Positions 21,401 through 32,207 of a stretch of 64,000 nucleotides of DNA are shown here, piece by piece. The DNA comes from Nissolia schottii (Eukaryota; Streptophyta; Magnoliopsida; Fabales; Fabaceae): positions 1,093,749 through 1,157,748 of the forward strand of contig QANU01029220.1 of assembly GCA_003254905.1 (NCBI GenBank). Direction: 5' to 3'. Both the position numbers and the translations under genes were made by a program. The notes under the pieces were generated by a model, which was not told where the DNA came from, ran no database searches, and saw only the letters and a program-made list of their open reading frames with translations. The stretch's first letter is position 1; each line of letters begins with the position of its first letter.

Positions 21401-21631
21401 TTTTTTGGGGAAACAACTAGCATGTCTCTCAGCTTTCAGGAAAGTGGGTTGCTCCTCCACCTTGGGAAAATCATGTGCCTCTGTTTTGGGGTAACCAAAT
21501 GCATCCTTTATCGAAATTTTTCGCGGCTGCGTTTTAAGGAAATCGAGTGGCTTAAACTCCATTTTGGGAAATTCAGTTGCCTTCGACTCTATTTTGGGAA
21601 AACAACCTGCTTTGCTCTGGCTGGAACTCAT
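18469..21631 (-). CDS. NLR2: atypical NLR with FPKxE repeats, degenerate NB-ARC and LRR
   Basis: One uninterrupted exon of 1054 codons plus one base. The start MSSSQSKAGCFPK is chosen because upstream similarity to NLR3 stops being codon-like at the TGTAG/GAAAAACGC acceptor. Residues about 8-80 hold units of (F/Y)PKxE: CFPKIE, EFPKME, GYPKTE, DFPKVE, CFPKKE. Residues about 100-560 resemble NB-ARC in layout only. There is no G-x4-GKT; YLVLLVD (about 296-302) sits at kinase 2, VLVLITTES at RNBS-B and GHLLAIVLVAKWL at GLPL, and there is no MHD. LRRs cover about 560-1010, ending WWKALEG..IFSPIHEEAD. The exon closes DNGP-G at a CCAG/GTAATT donor and joins the ARF exons in frame, giving a predicted protein of about 1331 residues. 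No frameshift or stop is seen. A role as a sensor NLR with an ARF decoy is inferred. Confidence 0.87.
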
Positions 21632-21925
21632 CTCTGCTAATGCTACTCTGAGCAAGGCCAGACTGAATAATGCGTTTTTCCTACATATGACAGCAGAAAA
21701 CATAGCAAGTTGAACAAAGCAATAAAAATTAATAAATAAATAAAATCATATAAAGGAGACACAAATTTGTGCCATTCATGTAAATTTTCAATTTAAATGC
21801 TTAAATAAGGTTTTAAATTATATACGAAATTTAGTTTTGATTAAAAAAAATTAGATATTTTCAATAGGTCTTGTTTTTATATGGAAAATAATTTAGGGTG
21901 CATTAGGTTTAGGGTTATAAATTAG

Positions 21926-22137
21926 AGTTGTACACCAAAAATCATGCACCATACATACACCTCGTACTTATATACATAAAGTTTATGTTTTAAGTCATGT
22001 AATGTTTATGGACTTAATTAAGTATAATTGAGAGTATCATTTACAAGTTTGTAATGTTTGTGCACTCGTGAGAATAAAGATTTGTGCATTATTAATAGTG
22101 TATGTATGAGTGTATGAAATTGGGTGTACATGTAACA
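21926..22137 (-). mobile_element. MITE with terminal inverted repeats, copy B
   Basis: The inverted copy of the element at 6700 and 44208 ends in 'gggtgtacatgtaaca' on the right and the mutated 'agttgtacacc' on the left. It lies in the 5' flank of NLR2. Confidence 0.8.
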
Positions 22138-22920
22138 TTTTTGTATAAATTATGCACAGAAATGTAACTATCATAATTAAAGATTCAAAGAGCATTTCAT
22201 ATTCATTCTTTATTTAGTTCAATCCAAATTTACTCTAAATGGTTAGGATGTGTTTGATATGAAATAGAAAAACTGTACAAATTTTATGGATTAGATTTGT
22301 GAATAAATATTTTTGTATTAAGCACCCTCGTTATAAAAGAAAATGAGAAAAATATGAATTTATATTTTTTATCTGTATGTTTGAATGAAAAGAAAATAAG
22401 AGAAAAATAAATATAAAAACATATTTTTTCTTAATTGTTTGTGTAAAAGAATGAAAGAAAGGGAAAAAGAATAATAATGCAAAATAACAATTTTACCTAT
22501 ATGTCCTTACGAAAATTTGTTTCAAACGCTAATGAGTATGGGTGATATTGAAAAGAGTGACAAAGATTTAATTTTCTTTTATTTTTCACTCACTTTTGGA
22601 GAGAAAAATAATGGATTTCACTTACTTTTTATTCTACTAATTAGTACTTGTGTTAGGTATAAAAATTATTTTAAATTTGATAATCTTATTTCTTATACAA
22701 ATTATTTGAATTTTATTATTTTTATTTTATTTTAAATGTTAAAAGTAATAGAATGTTAATTTTAAATTTAAATGATTTAGTGAAGTTAAAATAAATTTAG
22801 TGAAATTTGGTTTGAACTAAATAAAGAACTTAGACAAGCTCACAGCAACAGCATCGCTTGAAATTTGGATGCCTTGAGAAAAACTTAAGCATTTTTTCGC
22901 TCAAGGAGCACTGAAAGTTT
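22138..22920. other. AT-rich 5' flank or intron of NLR2
   Basis: No gene is seen. This DNA lies between the NLR2 coding exon and its probable 5' non-coding exon, so it may be intronic. Confidence 0.4.
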
Positions 22921-23450
22921 CAAATGCCTTCGATAATATCAAGTAAAGTGGGTCGGCACGCTTTGGTAAAAATGAAGAGGTGTGTATGCTAGGCTGAGTA
23001 GAGCCACATGATTCACAGGGTGTAGAAAATTACATCGAAAATTGAAGCCCACTTTTGCTGGTTTTACAAGGATTAAGAAATTGATGTAAAGATGGAATAA
23101 ATGGAGTAACCCATCAAATCGTCTCTTAATACTAGCATCATTGATCACGTTCGATTTCGAAGAATAAAAATTAACAAATTGACTATTGAAGTTATGAAAA
23201 ATCGGTTAAATTAGCCACTTTTAATAATGTTAACATTAAAGGACGATTTTTATGGTTTACTCAAGGGAGATGCTACCACATAACTAGAAATAATAGAGTA
23301 TGTAATTCAAGCATACCGATTAGAAGCGCTCTTCTGTTGATCCGAGTTAAAGGAAGACCGATCAGATCTCAGCCATGGAAGATATCTGTGCCTTGTCCTG
23401 GATTCTTCGCATTAAAGTTGAATGTATGTGAATTGAGAGCAACACAAGGA
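22921..23450 (-). promoter_or_regulatory. 5' non-coding exon and promoter region of NLR2
   Basis: The minus strand is similar to the NLR3 and NLR1 leader regions (shared 'tgctaggct', 'attgaagc.cacttttgctg', 'gcattaaagttgaat', 'gagagc.acacaag'). The probable first exon ends at a CG/GTATGC donor at about 23317. The coding exon acceptor (TATGTAG/GAAAAACGC) lies at about 21683, so a leader intron of about 1.6 kb is predicted. Confidence 0.55.
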
Positions 23451-26400
23451 TACTTGACTAAATTTCATTTCAGGAAACTTAAGTGGTCAAGGAAAATATG
23501 CAGAGACATCAAGAGGACTGTCAAGTTGTTTTTCTTCTACTTTTGCATCTTACTTCAAGTAAAATACTTGACTACTTGTGCGTTTCTTAGAAAATACCTC
23601 TATTGGGTGGGAGTGGATCTTCTTTATTAAGATATTCTTACGGTGTAATGTGATCTCTTGTTATTAATTATTTATTATTTATGTTATATATGAGTTTCAC
23701 ATATTCAATTTTATGATAAGACATTACATTTGATCTTACATATAAGAAATTTAATTAAGAGAATTCATTTTCTTATTACACACTCCTAGTAAGAGGACCT
23801 ATGATATATGAGTCTTTGATCATGTTTCAAATTTATGGTTCATTTCGATTGACTTTAAAAAAATTATTTTTTAATAAAAAAATAAGTGTTTAAATACAAT
23901 TATAAAAAAGTTTTTAAAGAAAACAAGTTATAATACCTTTTTTTCAAAAACAAAACTGCAATTCTCCACATCTAAAAAAAAAAGTGAAAATAGAAGTAGT
24001 TTTTAATAAAAATACCTTACAAATGTAAAATAAAATTCTTAAAAAAAATATTAAAAGAATTTAAGCAGAATAAATTATTTTTTTAAAAGTCAATCAAAAT
24101 GAATCCTTAGCTCATATATTGTGGTAAAAGTCAAAATTCTACATTACTTGAAGTTGATTTAGTAAAAACCTTTATATATGAATTTGGTTCACAATAAAAT
24201 GCTTTTACTATTAGGCTAACAATGTAGATATGAGCCTTGCCAAACACAGGCGTGTGCCACCCCACGCCATCATGCATGTATGTGGGTCTGATGAACCTAT
24301 TGTTTTAGTCTTACATTTTTTTAGCCCACATCCTATATGGTCGTTTGGATTAACTTGTTATTAAGGCACTGGCTTGATTTTTGTGACCGATAGGCCCATT
24401 TTACTTTGTAAGTAACCTGTGATCTATTTAATGCTATATTCGCTTGAGACCAAATACTCCAACAACAACCTTATCTCTTCTTCTTCCTCTTCCTTTCTCT
24501 TATTTTCACTATTGTTCCTCTTCCCTGCTCCCTGCAAACTGCGGTCAACAAAGGTGCTCCCCCATTGCCTTCATGGTTGTTTCGAGTTTTGGAGCGATTC
24601 CTTGCTGCTCATGTGTCAGCAACTGCGTGTGGACGAGTTGCCCAAGTGACCCATATTTAGTTTTGGAGGAAGTATTGTCGAGGCATTTCCATCGAGCGTT
24701 TCTCCAAGTAAGGCGGAGATAAACTCTTAAGTGTGATGCTTTGCACAATTTATGGTATGTTCTCTCAGTTTTAAGGGTTTTAGGCCCAAACAATTTTCTA
24801 TTTCCAATTTTACCCTTGTAAAGTTTGTTAAAATACTAATATCTAAGTATATTTTATTATTATATGGAATACTAAGAAATTCTCCAATGATCTAAAAACG
24901 TGTGTGTGTGTATGTATATATTTTTTGTTCTACCCTGAACGGAAATGTGACGTGTTCCTTGAGTGTGGTCGCCGCCATTGAGTTGAGAGTGGTCCGACTT
25001 CAATCGAATTTCTTGGGAGGGAGACCTTTAAAGAACTTTGATGCTTAAGTTAGTAACCATAGGTGTCTATAGGGTGTAGAATGTGTACCTTAACTCTGAA
25101 CCCTTAGTCATCTTTTATAGAACCTCATTGGCTATTTAGCCTGATGCGTGTTCTCGTCGTGCCGGGGCTTAATTTGCGGAGCTCACCCACAACGGTTACA
25201 TCCTACGAGATTTCATGATGAAATCAGGAAAATATTGCGAAGAAAATAACAAGAGGCAGAGAAAGATAAGCAATAAATATTTTGTATTAATGAAGATTGT
25301 GTCACTTACAATTAAGTAAAGCCTATTTATAGGCTAAGAACGTAATCACAAATACAAAGACATAATCAATTTAAATATTAAACTAAATCAGTTTAAATCA
25401 ATCAAAGATATAATACTGATATTATTTTATTCTAATAGATGTTATAACACATCAGAAGTGGGGACGAGACACGCAACGACGTGGGGGTATTTTATGTGGA
25501 TTTTGATTCGGGAAACCCTTCACGACGTAAAGCAAATAAATGTGTGGAAATAAAAGGTTTGAGTCCTTTTAGCAAAGTTGCGGATTCAATAACAATTTGC
25601 TATAATGGGATAAACAAAGTTTAATGCGATGATCAGAATGGAAGTACAATGCAGTGAACTTTAAAGAAATAATGAAATAAATTACAAAGTAAAGAAAAGA
25701 CGAACAAAAGAAAAGAAAGAAAAGAAAATGAAAAGAACAAGAAAGAAATGAGAAATCTAATTGAAATTCCTCACTGTTGTTTGTCGCAGGGACGTGCAGA
25801 GACTAAGTGAAAAATTCCTCCCTAATTTGTTTATGGGCGTTCCTATTTATAGCCTATGGTGACCCCTTGCGTGATTGCCACATGTCCTCCCCGACGGTTG
25901 AAGATTGCTTTTCAAAAATCCAATCTTCAACTTCCCTTGTATTCCGCAACGTGGACAATTATTTTACTTGAGAAGTTAAGCCCATTCTTAGATAACACGT
26001 TGTTGATAAATTCATCCCTTTTGTTGATGGTTGCTTCTTGATATTTGAAATCTTCGGCATGCCTCACTATCCTTTGAAGGGTCAATCCTTCCACTGGATA
26101 TCAAGAAATTTCTCAAGATGAAATTTGGGTCAACTCCATTCATCGACTCATCTATAGGTTTCATTCCCCGTTTTAGCTTGTGTCTTCTATTCATTGTCCT
26201 CCTATTGCCGATAAGAGGAGTTTTGAATAGACCTTCGTGATTTTGGTTGACTATGTCCCTCTTCCTTATCTGTTGTCGACTAGACCATCATTATAAGGTC
26301 GATTAAAGTCTTGCTCAAAGTGAATTGAAATGATCAACCATTGACTTCTTTATGAAAACTTACTCTATTTTAAATTGTTCCTTCTTGGCCGCCTCATTAT

Positions 26401-26455
26401 GATATTACTTTAATGCCCTCAGTATATATATTTCACCATAACAGGAAGTTTAATG
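23451..26455. other. Intergenic DNA with decayed transposon sequence
   Basis: No host gene can be supported. 24230-24720 has a pyrimidine-rich stretch with short open frames of no known family. 25500-26400 has a retroelement-like composition but no recognisable protein. Confidence 0.4.
25217..25453 (-). mobile_element. Possible copia-type LTR remnant
   Basis: The minus strand starts TGTTATAACATC and contains CCTATAAATAGG, a TATA-box-like core, then a CT-rich stretch, as in copia LTRs. Its end is ambiguous and I found no matching target-site duplication. Confidence 0.35.
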
Positions 26456-26460
26456 GGTAT

Positions 26461-27068
26461 TGTTACGGGCTAAAAACCAGGTCCAAGAGCTATAGCTCTT
26501 TAAGAGGGGGAGGAGCTCCCATCCTCTAAAGGGCCCGAAGGGCCCAACCCGCTAAGGAGCAGAAGAGGCTCTCCCCCACCTGGTCAGATTGGCCCAAAGG
26601 GAGGGAGTCTCGTGACACTTAAAAGAGGAGAAGGTCGCAAGCCCAAAACCTCTGAACCCCGTTCGGCCCAACAAGGCTAAGAAAAGGGAGCAACGACCTC
26701 TCCTCCCCAATCCGCAACCAACTCCTGGATAAGCGGGAAAGATAAACCGGGGAAAGATAAACCGGGGGGAGGAGATAAGCAAACCCCCCTTCTTATCTCT
26801 ATCTTACCTTTATCTTTGCACTCCAAGCTTGCCTATAAAAGCACGCGACCCCTCGGGTCACCAGGTACCTCTCATTCTACTCATAGAATACTCTCCTAAT
26901 CCCTGTGCTTACTTGAGCGTCGGAGTGCCTTTGCAGGTACACCCCGCCGCCGCACTCTCTCCGAAAGGAACCAGCTCAGAGCTTTCGCCCTCAGACCTCG
27001 AGCTTCCGTCAAGGCGCCTTCCTTACTGTCCAGGTAACCGCGTACCCTTTACGAATTACTTGTGAACA
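26461..27068 (+). mobile_element. Solo LTR of a Ty3/gypsy (Tat/Ogre-like) retrotransposon
   Basis: The 608-bp segment starts TGTTACGGGC and ends TGTGAACA (TG..CA). It is bounded by a perfect 5-bp duplication GGTAT at 26456-26460 and 27069-27073. It holds a TATAAAAG promoter core at about 26833 and the stretch 'cttgagcgtcggagtgcctt', typical of Tat-lineage LTR ends. It is much more GC-rich than its surroundings. With no internal domain, it is a solo LTR left by LTR-LTR recombination. Confidence 0.88.
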
Positions 27069-27073
27069 GGTAT

Positions 27074-27705
27074 CTTCCATGCCAGACCATACTGATCAGT
27101 TATGTTGACCTAGACCCTGTCAAGTTTGACCTTCCCAAGGTCGGATCCTTGAATCAGGTTATTAACCCACGGTTGTTTACATGGGATTATTCTCAATCCT
27201 CTCTCTAAATTACTTTATCTAACAATAAAATGATATTTTAAAATATTACTATAGTTAACATAATAAAATGCACAGTTGAAGTTACATCCTAATAATTGTA
27301 TTTTACGTGGGTAAAAAGAAGGGGCGGAAAAACCAATAAAATGTCACTGTATCACCAAAGTTCTCCCAACTACTGCTTTATAATCACTTAAATAAATTAT
27401 CATCTACTAAAGAAATTTGTTATTGTCGGCCACCAGCCATGAAGTTTTCCGTAAGACGAGCCTCTTTTTGTAGTGGAATGCGACAGATACCCCTAGTGCA
27501 ATGCACTTTCGTAAGAGCATGCTTAATTGTGGAGTTTTAATAATACTCGAGTCGTATAGTGTGCACTTAAAGTTTTGCATGCAAGAATGGATCTAGCACA
27601 AAACACCTAACTTCTTTTAGATTCCGTTATTTAAGATACATGTCATTTTGTCAAAACAATCTCCATGCTAGTTCATAATATTTTCTTTTTGTACATAGCT
27701 GGTTC

Positions 27706-27746
<41 letters not shown>

Positions 27747-29136
27747 TTTTTTTTTTTTTTTTTGGGATGAGCTGTTTCATAATATAAATCTCATTAAATA
27801 ATTAAATTTTTTTAGATAATAATTAAATTGTAATATATTTATTGTAATTTGAGAATTTGATTGTTGAAAATAAATATTAGAAAAATTATATAACTAAACA
27901 TAAATTAAAATTTTTATTGTAAATATTTTTATTGTTAATGCATTAGAACCTCTACTCACATGAAATGGTCACAGCATTGGAAACTTCGATCGACATAGCG
28001 TTGGCACTTAGATTGGTCAACAAACACCACACCATAAGAAAACTTATAAACTAAAGGAAAACTACTACTGCTGGGTGTCACTAAAGCAAATTGGCATTGC
28101 CACAACAGTCGTGTACTGCCACAGCGTTACCACTACAACAGTAGTGGCATCGAAGCCTACTACCCTAAGTCACCCTAAAGACTAGAAAACTATCCTAGAT
28201 GCAAACATTACGTCTTCACAAATAAAACTTAAGCAAAAGTCCCAACATTGAGTGAAACCTTGAGAACTAATGAAATTGTGATTGTAGTGAAAAGAATTCT
28301 CAATCTTCATTGAAGGGATTCAATCAGTATATAATATACACAAATGGATGAGCTTGTAATGCAAGCATACATCATAACTGAATTTGTTACTAAACAACAT
28401 AAATAACTTAACCACCCCAACAGATTGTGGCTTCTGTTACAAGGCAAAGCTGAAAAGCATTGCTTATTCTCTATTAAGAACTCTGAAGAAAATTAACAAT
28501 TGTAACTCTACCAAGAAGTCTCTATTTATATGGAAGGAAACCTCCCCTCAAGCTACACTAGGTTGGTGGCACACTCTCTGTATCGCTGCAGGGCTAAACA
28601 TGCTCCGTCCCTCATTGTTGCAGCAGTTCGCTGCAGCGCGCTTGAGAACCGCTGTAGCGGTTTTGCCAAACCGGGTCATTACAATTTTATTTCCACATTG
28701 ATTCACAATGCAACTTCCATTGTTTTTCCATGCTTCAGGATCATGATCAAACAGTTCAGCTGAAGAAAACAAATCTTTCAACTTTTCCTTTGAAATAGGA
28801 TCTACAGATGATCATTGGCTGAATATTTTCTAAGCCATTTAGTCAGAAAAGCTATAGTAATTATTACTTAAGGGCCAAAAGGCTTCTGCTTTTTGAATGA
28901 TAGTTAGTATTAAATTTTACGTTTCATCTTCTTGGACTTGTTATGAGGTTTAGCTTCCTCTATTTTACAAGTGAGTGATGCTGCTGCATATTGTAGCGAT
29001 TAAGATGATATGATGTTGGCTGGAGATGATCCTTTGCTGTAAGATCATTTGATGCCAGCTTTTTACGTGGACAATTTTGTGTGGCATAATTTATTTTGGT
29101 ATCTATATACAGAGAGTTTAATTGCTATTTAAGTGT
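27074..29136. other. Intergenic DNA with simple repeat and LTR-like remnants
   Basis: It holds an AC/AT/poly-T tract at about 27710-27763. About 28240-28750 resembles a degraded copia LTR on the minus strand (CCATATAAATAG core, CT-rich run). No host gene was found; the open frames there are short and low in complexity. Confidence 0.4.
27710..27763. repeat. Compound AC-AT-T microsatellite
   Basis: An AC run of about 13 units is followed by AT units and about 17 T residues. Confidence 0.9.
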
Positions 29137-29651
29137 TAAAATTTTTTATATTATCAATCAATTTAATCTTGTCATATAAGCAAAAAATAGTTTACTATTT
29201 CATCCAGACTCAAAACCTAGAAGCATACACTTATCTTAATAAATGATCGATATCGAACTTATCTAAATTTTTGTTAATAAAAAATCAATTTTCTCATTCC
29301 CAATAACTTGGCACCTGTTACTAAAATTTTAGATTCTTAGTGAATGAGGCAAGGTGGCCGGCAATGACTTTGTCTGTCAATTGCATTTTTAATATTTCTA
29401 TCCTCATCAATACACCCCCAAACATATGTTTTCCTATAACTAAATTAATTTTTTCACTATTATTCAAAATATTAGCTGTGTATCGGTAGATCAGTTAATG
29501 TTATTAAAATATAATAAACAAATCTATAGATGAGTTATTTCCTTCTGCTAGTATGGAAAGGAAAAAAAAAAAAGACGCGCTCTGTTGACATGAACCTCCT
29601 GTTGTGTCATATGATTCCGCCCTTGGACACGGTTCCTCTTCTCTGTTGCAT
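29137..29651 (+). repeat. About 510-bp direct repeat, left copy
   Basis: It is nearly identical to 30594-31113, from 'aaaattttttat' to 'cttggacacggttcctct'. It contains copy 3 of the cluster-specific repeat. The two copies flank about 940 bp of foreign-looking GC-rich DNA, so either a segment was duplicated around an insertion or two tandem units were split by it. Confidence 0.85.
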
Positions 29652-29760
29652 GGATCCCTGTTCCTGACAAGTCTCAATTAAACCTCATATAAATATANTC
29701 ACCACAAGTCCCGCTCCACCGATTTCCCCCACATCAAGGACAAGCGCTGCAACTTCATCG

Positions 29761-29910
29761 CGCGGATCGGCCGCCACCACCGCCGCCACTCCACCCCTCG
29801 AAGTCGGTGAGGCAGACGGCGCAGGTCTCGGGCGGGTCCACAAGCTCAGAGAAGCTGACGACGGGGAGGATCTGGAGGATGAGGAGGTCCGAGACGGAGT
29901 GGAGCCTCGA
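29761..29910 (-). pseudogene. RING-H2 E3 ligase fragment (RHA/BRH1-like)
   Basis: The minus strand reads SRLHSVSDLLILQILPVV followed by SFSELVDPPETCAVCLTDFEG. That is the start of an RHA/BRH1-type RING-H2 domain, including the first C-x2-C pair. The frame then passes into an unrelated glycine-rich stretch, so the remaining zinc ligands are missing. A stop lies just upstream of the similarity. The segment is very GC-rich, unlike its surroundings, and looks like a captured gene piece inside a transposable segment. Confidence 0.65.
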
Positions 29911-30593
29911 CAGTCACGGCTTCTTCTTCATCACCGCCCCCAAATTCTGCTACACTCGCATCCTCGACCCCGTCTGGCGCGCCACGTCACCGCTCCACTT
30001 CCCGAGGATCAACCCTCTCCTCGGCGTCTTTGACGACAGGTTTCCCCTTAACCCTAAGTTCATCGTTGTTGGCGGCGTGAAGTTCATTGGGAACTTGGTT
30101 GACATAGAGGACCGGCGTCGGAGTAAGGAGAAGGGCGGCCCGGCGTCGTTGGGCGACGAGCACGGGAGAGGGCAGGCAGGCGACGAGCAGGGCCACGGCA
30201 TGGCGGCAACGGCGACGGGCAAGACATGGGTAGGGAATGTCGGGGTCGAGGAAGTCTTGGAGGCCGAGGAGGCGGAAGAGGGCGGTACGGGTACAAGGAG
30301 GGTGGGGGAAGAGGGAGGGTGGGTGGGGGTGGGGCCTGGGGCTGCAAGTGTTTTTTTTTTTTTTCTTAAACGGGGTCGGGTCATTTTTTGAGTTCGGGTC
30401 ATGGGTCAGAATTGGGTTTTGAGGGGGGTTATGCCACATGGCGCGCCGCGTTAGCGCCACGTTACCCCAATCAACCCTCACCCCACTCCAGGGACTAAAA
30501 CCTAATTTTACAATTTTACAGGGACTAAAACTTTTATGCAGGGAGTAAAATCAAACTTTTCAATTTTACAGGGACTAAAAACATAATTAACCC
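29911..30593. other. GC-rich insert between the direct repeats
   Basis: It has long open frames on both strands, but their proline- and arginine-rich composition follows from high GC and low complexity, so I do not call a gene. 30490-30590 has three 'agggactaaaac'-type repeats common in plant transposon ends. Confidence 0.4.
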
Positions 30594-31113
30594 TAAAATT
30601 TTTTATCTTGTCAATCAATTTAATCTTGTCATGTAAGCAAAAAATAATTTACTCTTTCACCCAAACTCAAAACCTAGAAGCATACACTTATCTTAATAAA
30701 TGATCGATATCAAACTTATCTAAATTTTTGTTAATAAAAAATCAATTTTCTCATTCCCAATAACTTGGCACCTCTTACTAAAATTTTAGATTCTTGGCGA
30801 ATGAGGCAAGGTGGCCGGCAATGACTGTGTCTGTCAATTGCATTTTTAATATTTCTATCCTCATCAATACACCCTCAAACATATGTTTTCCTATAACTAA
30901 ATTAATTTTTTCACTGTTATTCAAAATATTAGCCGTGTATCGGTAGATAAGTTAATGTTATTAAAATATAATAAACAAATCTATAGACGAGTTATTTCCT
31001 TCTGCTAGTATGGAAAGAAAAAAAAAAAAAAAAGACACGCTCTGTTGACATGAAGCTCCTGTTATGTCATATGATTCCGCCCTTGGACACGGTTCCTCTC
31101 TCTGTTGCGTGGA
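30594..31113 (+). repeat. About 510-bp direct repeat, right copy
   Basis: It matches 29137-29651 and contains copy 4 of the cluster-specific repeat. It is followed by sequence resembling the NLR5 leader region. Confidence 0.85.
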
Positions 31114-31144
31114 AGAAACATTAAAGGACACACAAACACCAAAG

Positions 31145-31290
31145 AAATAATTTATTACGTCAGTTATTCTACCCTTTTGCTTTAAGCATCTCTATGTTTT
31201 CTGAAAATGCTGTCATAAAGCATACCTTCATCCCCGCTATTTATTCCAAATCTGCAGGTGATTTGATCTTGTTCGTTCCTGACAATATTA
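31145..31290 (+). pseudogene. Probable remnant of a CNL 5' leader
   Basis: The plus-strand stretch 'gtcagttattcta.cc..ttg' to 'gatttgatcttgttcgttcctgac' resembles 47470-47620, just upstream of the intact CNL. No CNL coding sequence follows; the WRKY fragment does. This suggests that a third CNL partner was deleted here. Confidence 0.45.
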
Positions 31291-31432
31291 ACAAGCAAAA
31301 CGAGAGCTGATAGCACTCAACACTTCAGCACTGATACCCCAAACTAACTGCCACACACACATGCAAATCTTAGCTCTACTCTGAGTCACTACTGCTCTGC
31401 TTTTGCACAAAACAAACTCGTTGCTGCATTCC

Positions 31433-31624
31433 TCATATTGCAGAAGGGCTTGATGGATTGATGCTGCATTCTTCTTGTCCCTGTGTATGTTGACCAGTGC
31501 AAGCATGACGTCCCCGGTAAGTTGTTCTATATAAGGGAAGGTTCTTGTCGTCAACATCAACTCTTTGAACGTGCTTTGTGGCTCTGCATCCTTGATCATT
31601 CTTATGAGTGCATCTATAATAACT
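31433..31624 (-). pseudogene. WRKY group III zinc-finger half-domain, cut by the retrotransposon
   Basis: The minus strand reads SYYRCTHKNDQGC, then RATKHVQRVDVDD, then TTYRGRHACTGQHT, and stops at 31433. Zinc ligands are C-x7-C and H-x-C with a spacer about three residues longer than usual. The WRKYGQK half is missing: the LTR begins exactly at the first codon of this exon, at the conserved WRKY intron position. Downstream sequence (QYEECS..., out of frame) is similar to the end of the 8.3-kb WRKY exon (FEEMQQQVC), so the two fragments are copies of one another. The early stop comes from a small change near 31435. Confidence 0.8.
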
Positions 31625-32207
31625 TGTAACGAAGTTTAATAATAGAAAATAATCACCGAATCCAATGGGTCTCCCAACTACAGGCCCAATAGTAATTAAC
31701 AATGAAACAGTATTAGAATTACGAAGAACAATTCGAATAGCTCCAACGGTCGGAAACCGAGGTCCAACGATGCTGCCGAGCACAGAGAGAATACGCCTCT
31801 CGATCACCGCTCTCCGTGGCCTCCCCGACGAGCTCACCCGGCTGGGATAAAGGACCACGGAAGGAGGTTGCGCTCTGGTTGACGCGAGCTTCCGCGCCAG
31901 TTACCTGCAAGCCGCAGGTTAGAGAAGAAGGTGATGAGCAGAGGAAATCAGAGAGAAGAGAATTTGACTTACTGCACTCATAGTCCTCCCAAAGAGGTAA
32001 GCGTCCCAATAAGAGCTACGTTTCCTTTCTTGCTTGCTTCTGCGCTGGCCCGGTTTTTGCGGATCCGGTGCCACGCGTCCCTGTTCGTTAGCTGCTTTCC
32101 CCTTTTGGTTTATTTGCTGTTGTGCGTTGTTTGCTGTTTCTGTTTCTATGCCTTCTTTGCCCTTGTAATTATTCAATTTGCCTTCCTTGCCCTTGTTGCT
32201 CGTTGCA
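31625..32207 (-). repeat. 3' LTR of the Ty3/gypsy element
   Basis: 583 bp, TG..CA ended on both strands and the same length as the copy at 36656-37238. Several substitutions separate the two (for example in the first 40 bases), so the insertion is not very recent. Confidence 0.92.

Noticed and set aside
24419..24793. Serine/leucine-rich open frames near 24.5 kb
   Set aside because: Low-complexity CTT-rich DNA with overlapping frames on both strands. No conserved motif.
29807..30481. Overlapping long open frames on both strands (up to 194 codons) in the GC-rich insert
   Set aside because: They follow from high GC and low stop density. The products are proline/arginine/glycine-rich with no recognised domain, and only the RING-H2 start on the minus strand is supported.
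31625..31858. An open frame joining LTR sequence to the WRKY half-domain
   Set aside because: The LTR part is not coding. Only the codons from 31624 downward match WRKY.
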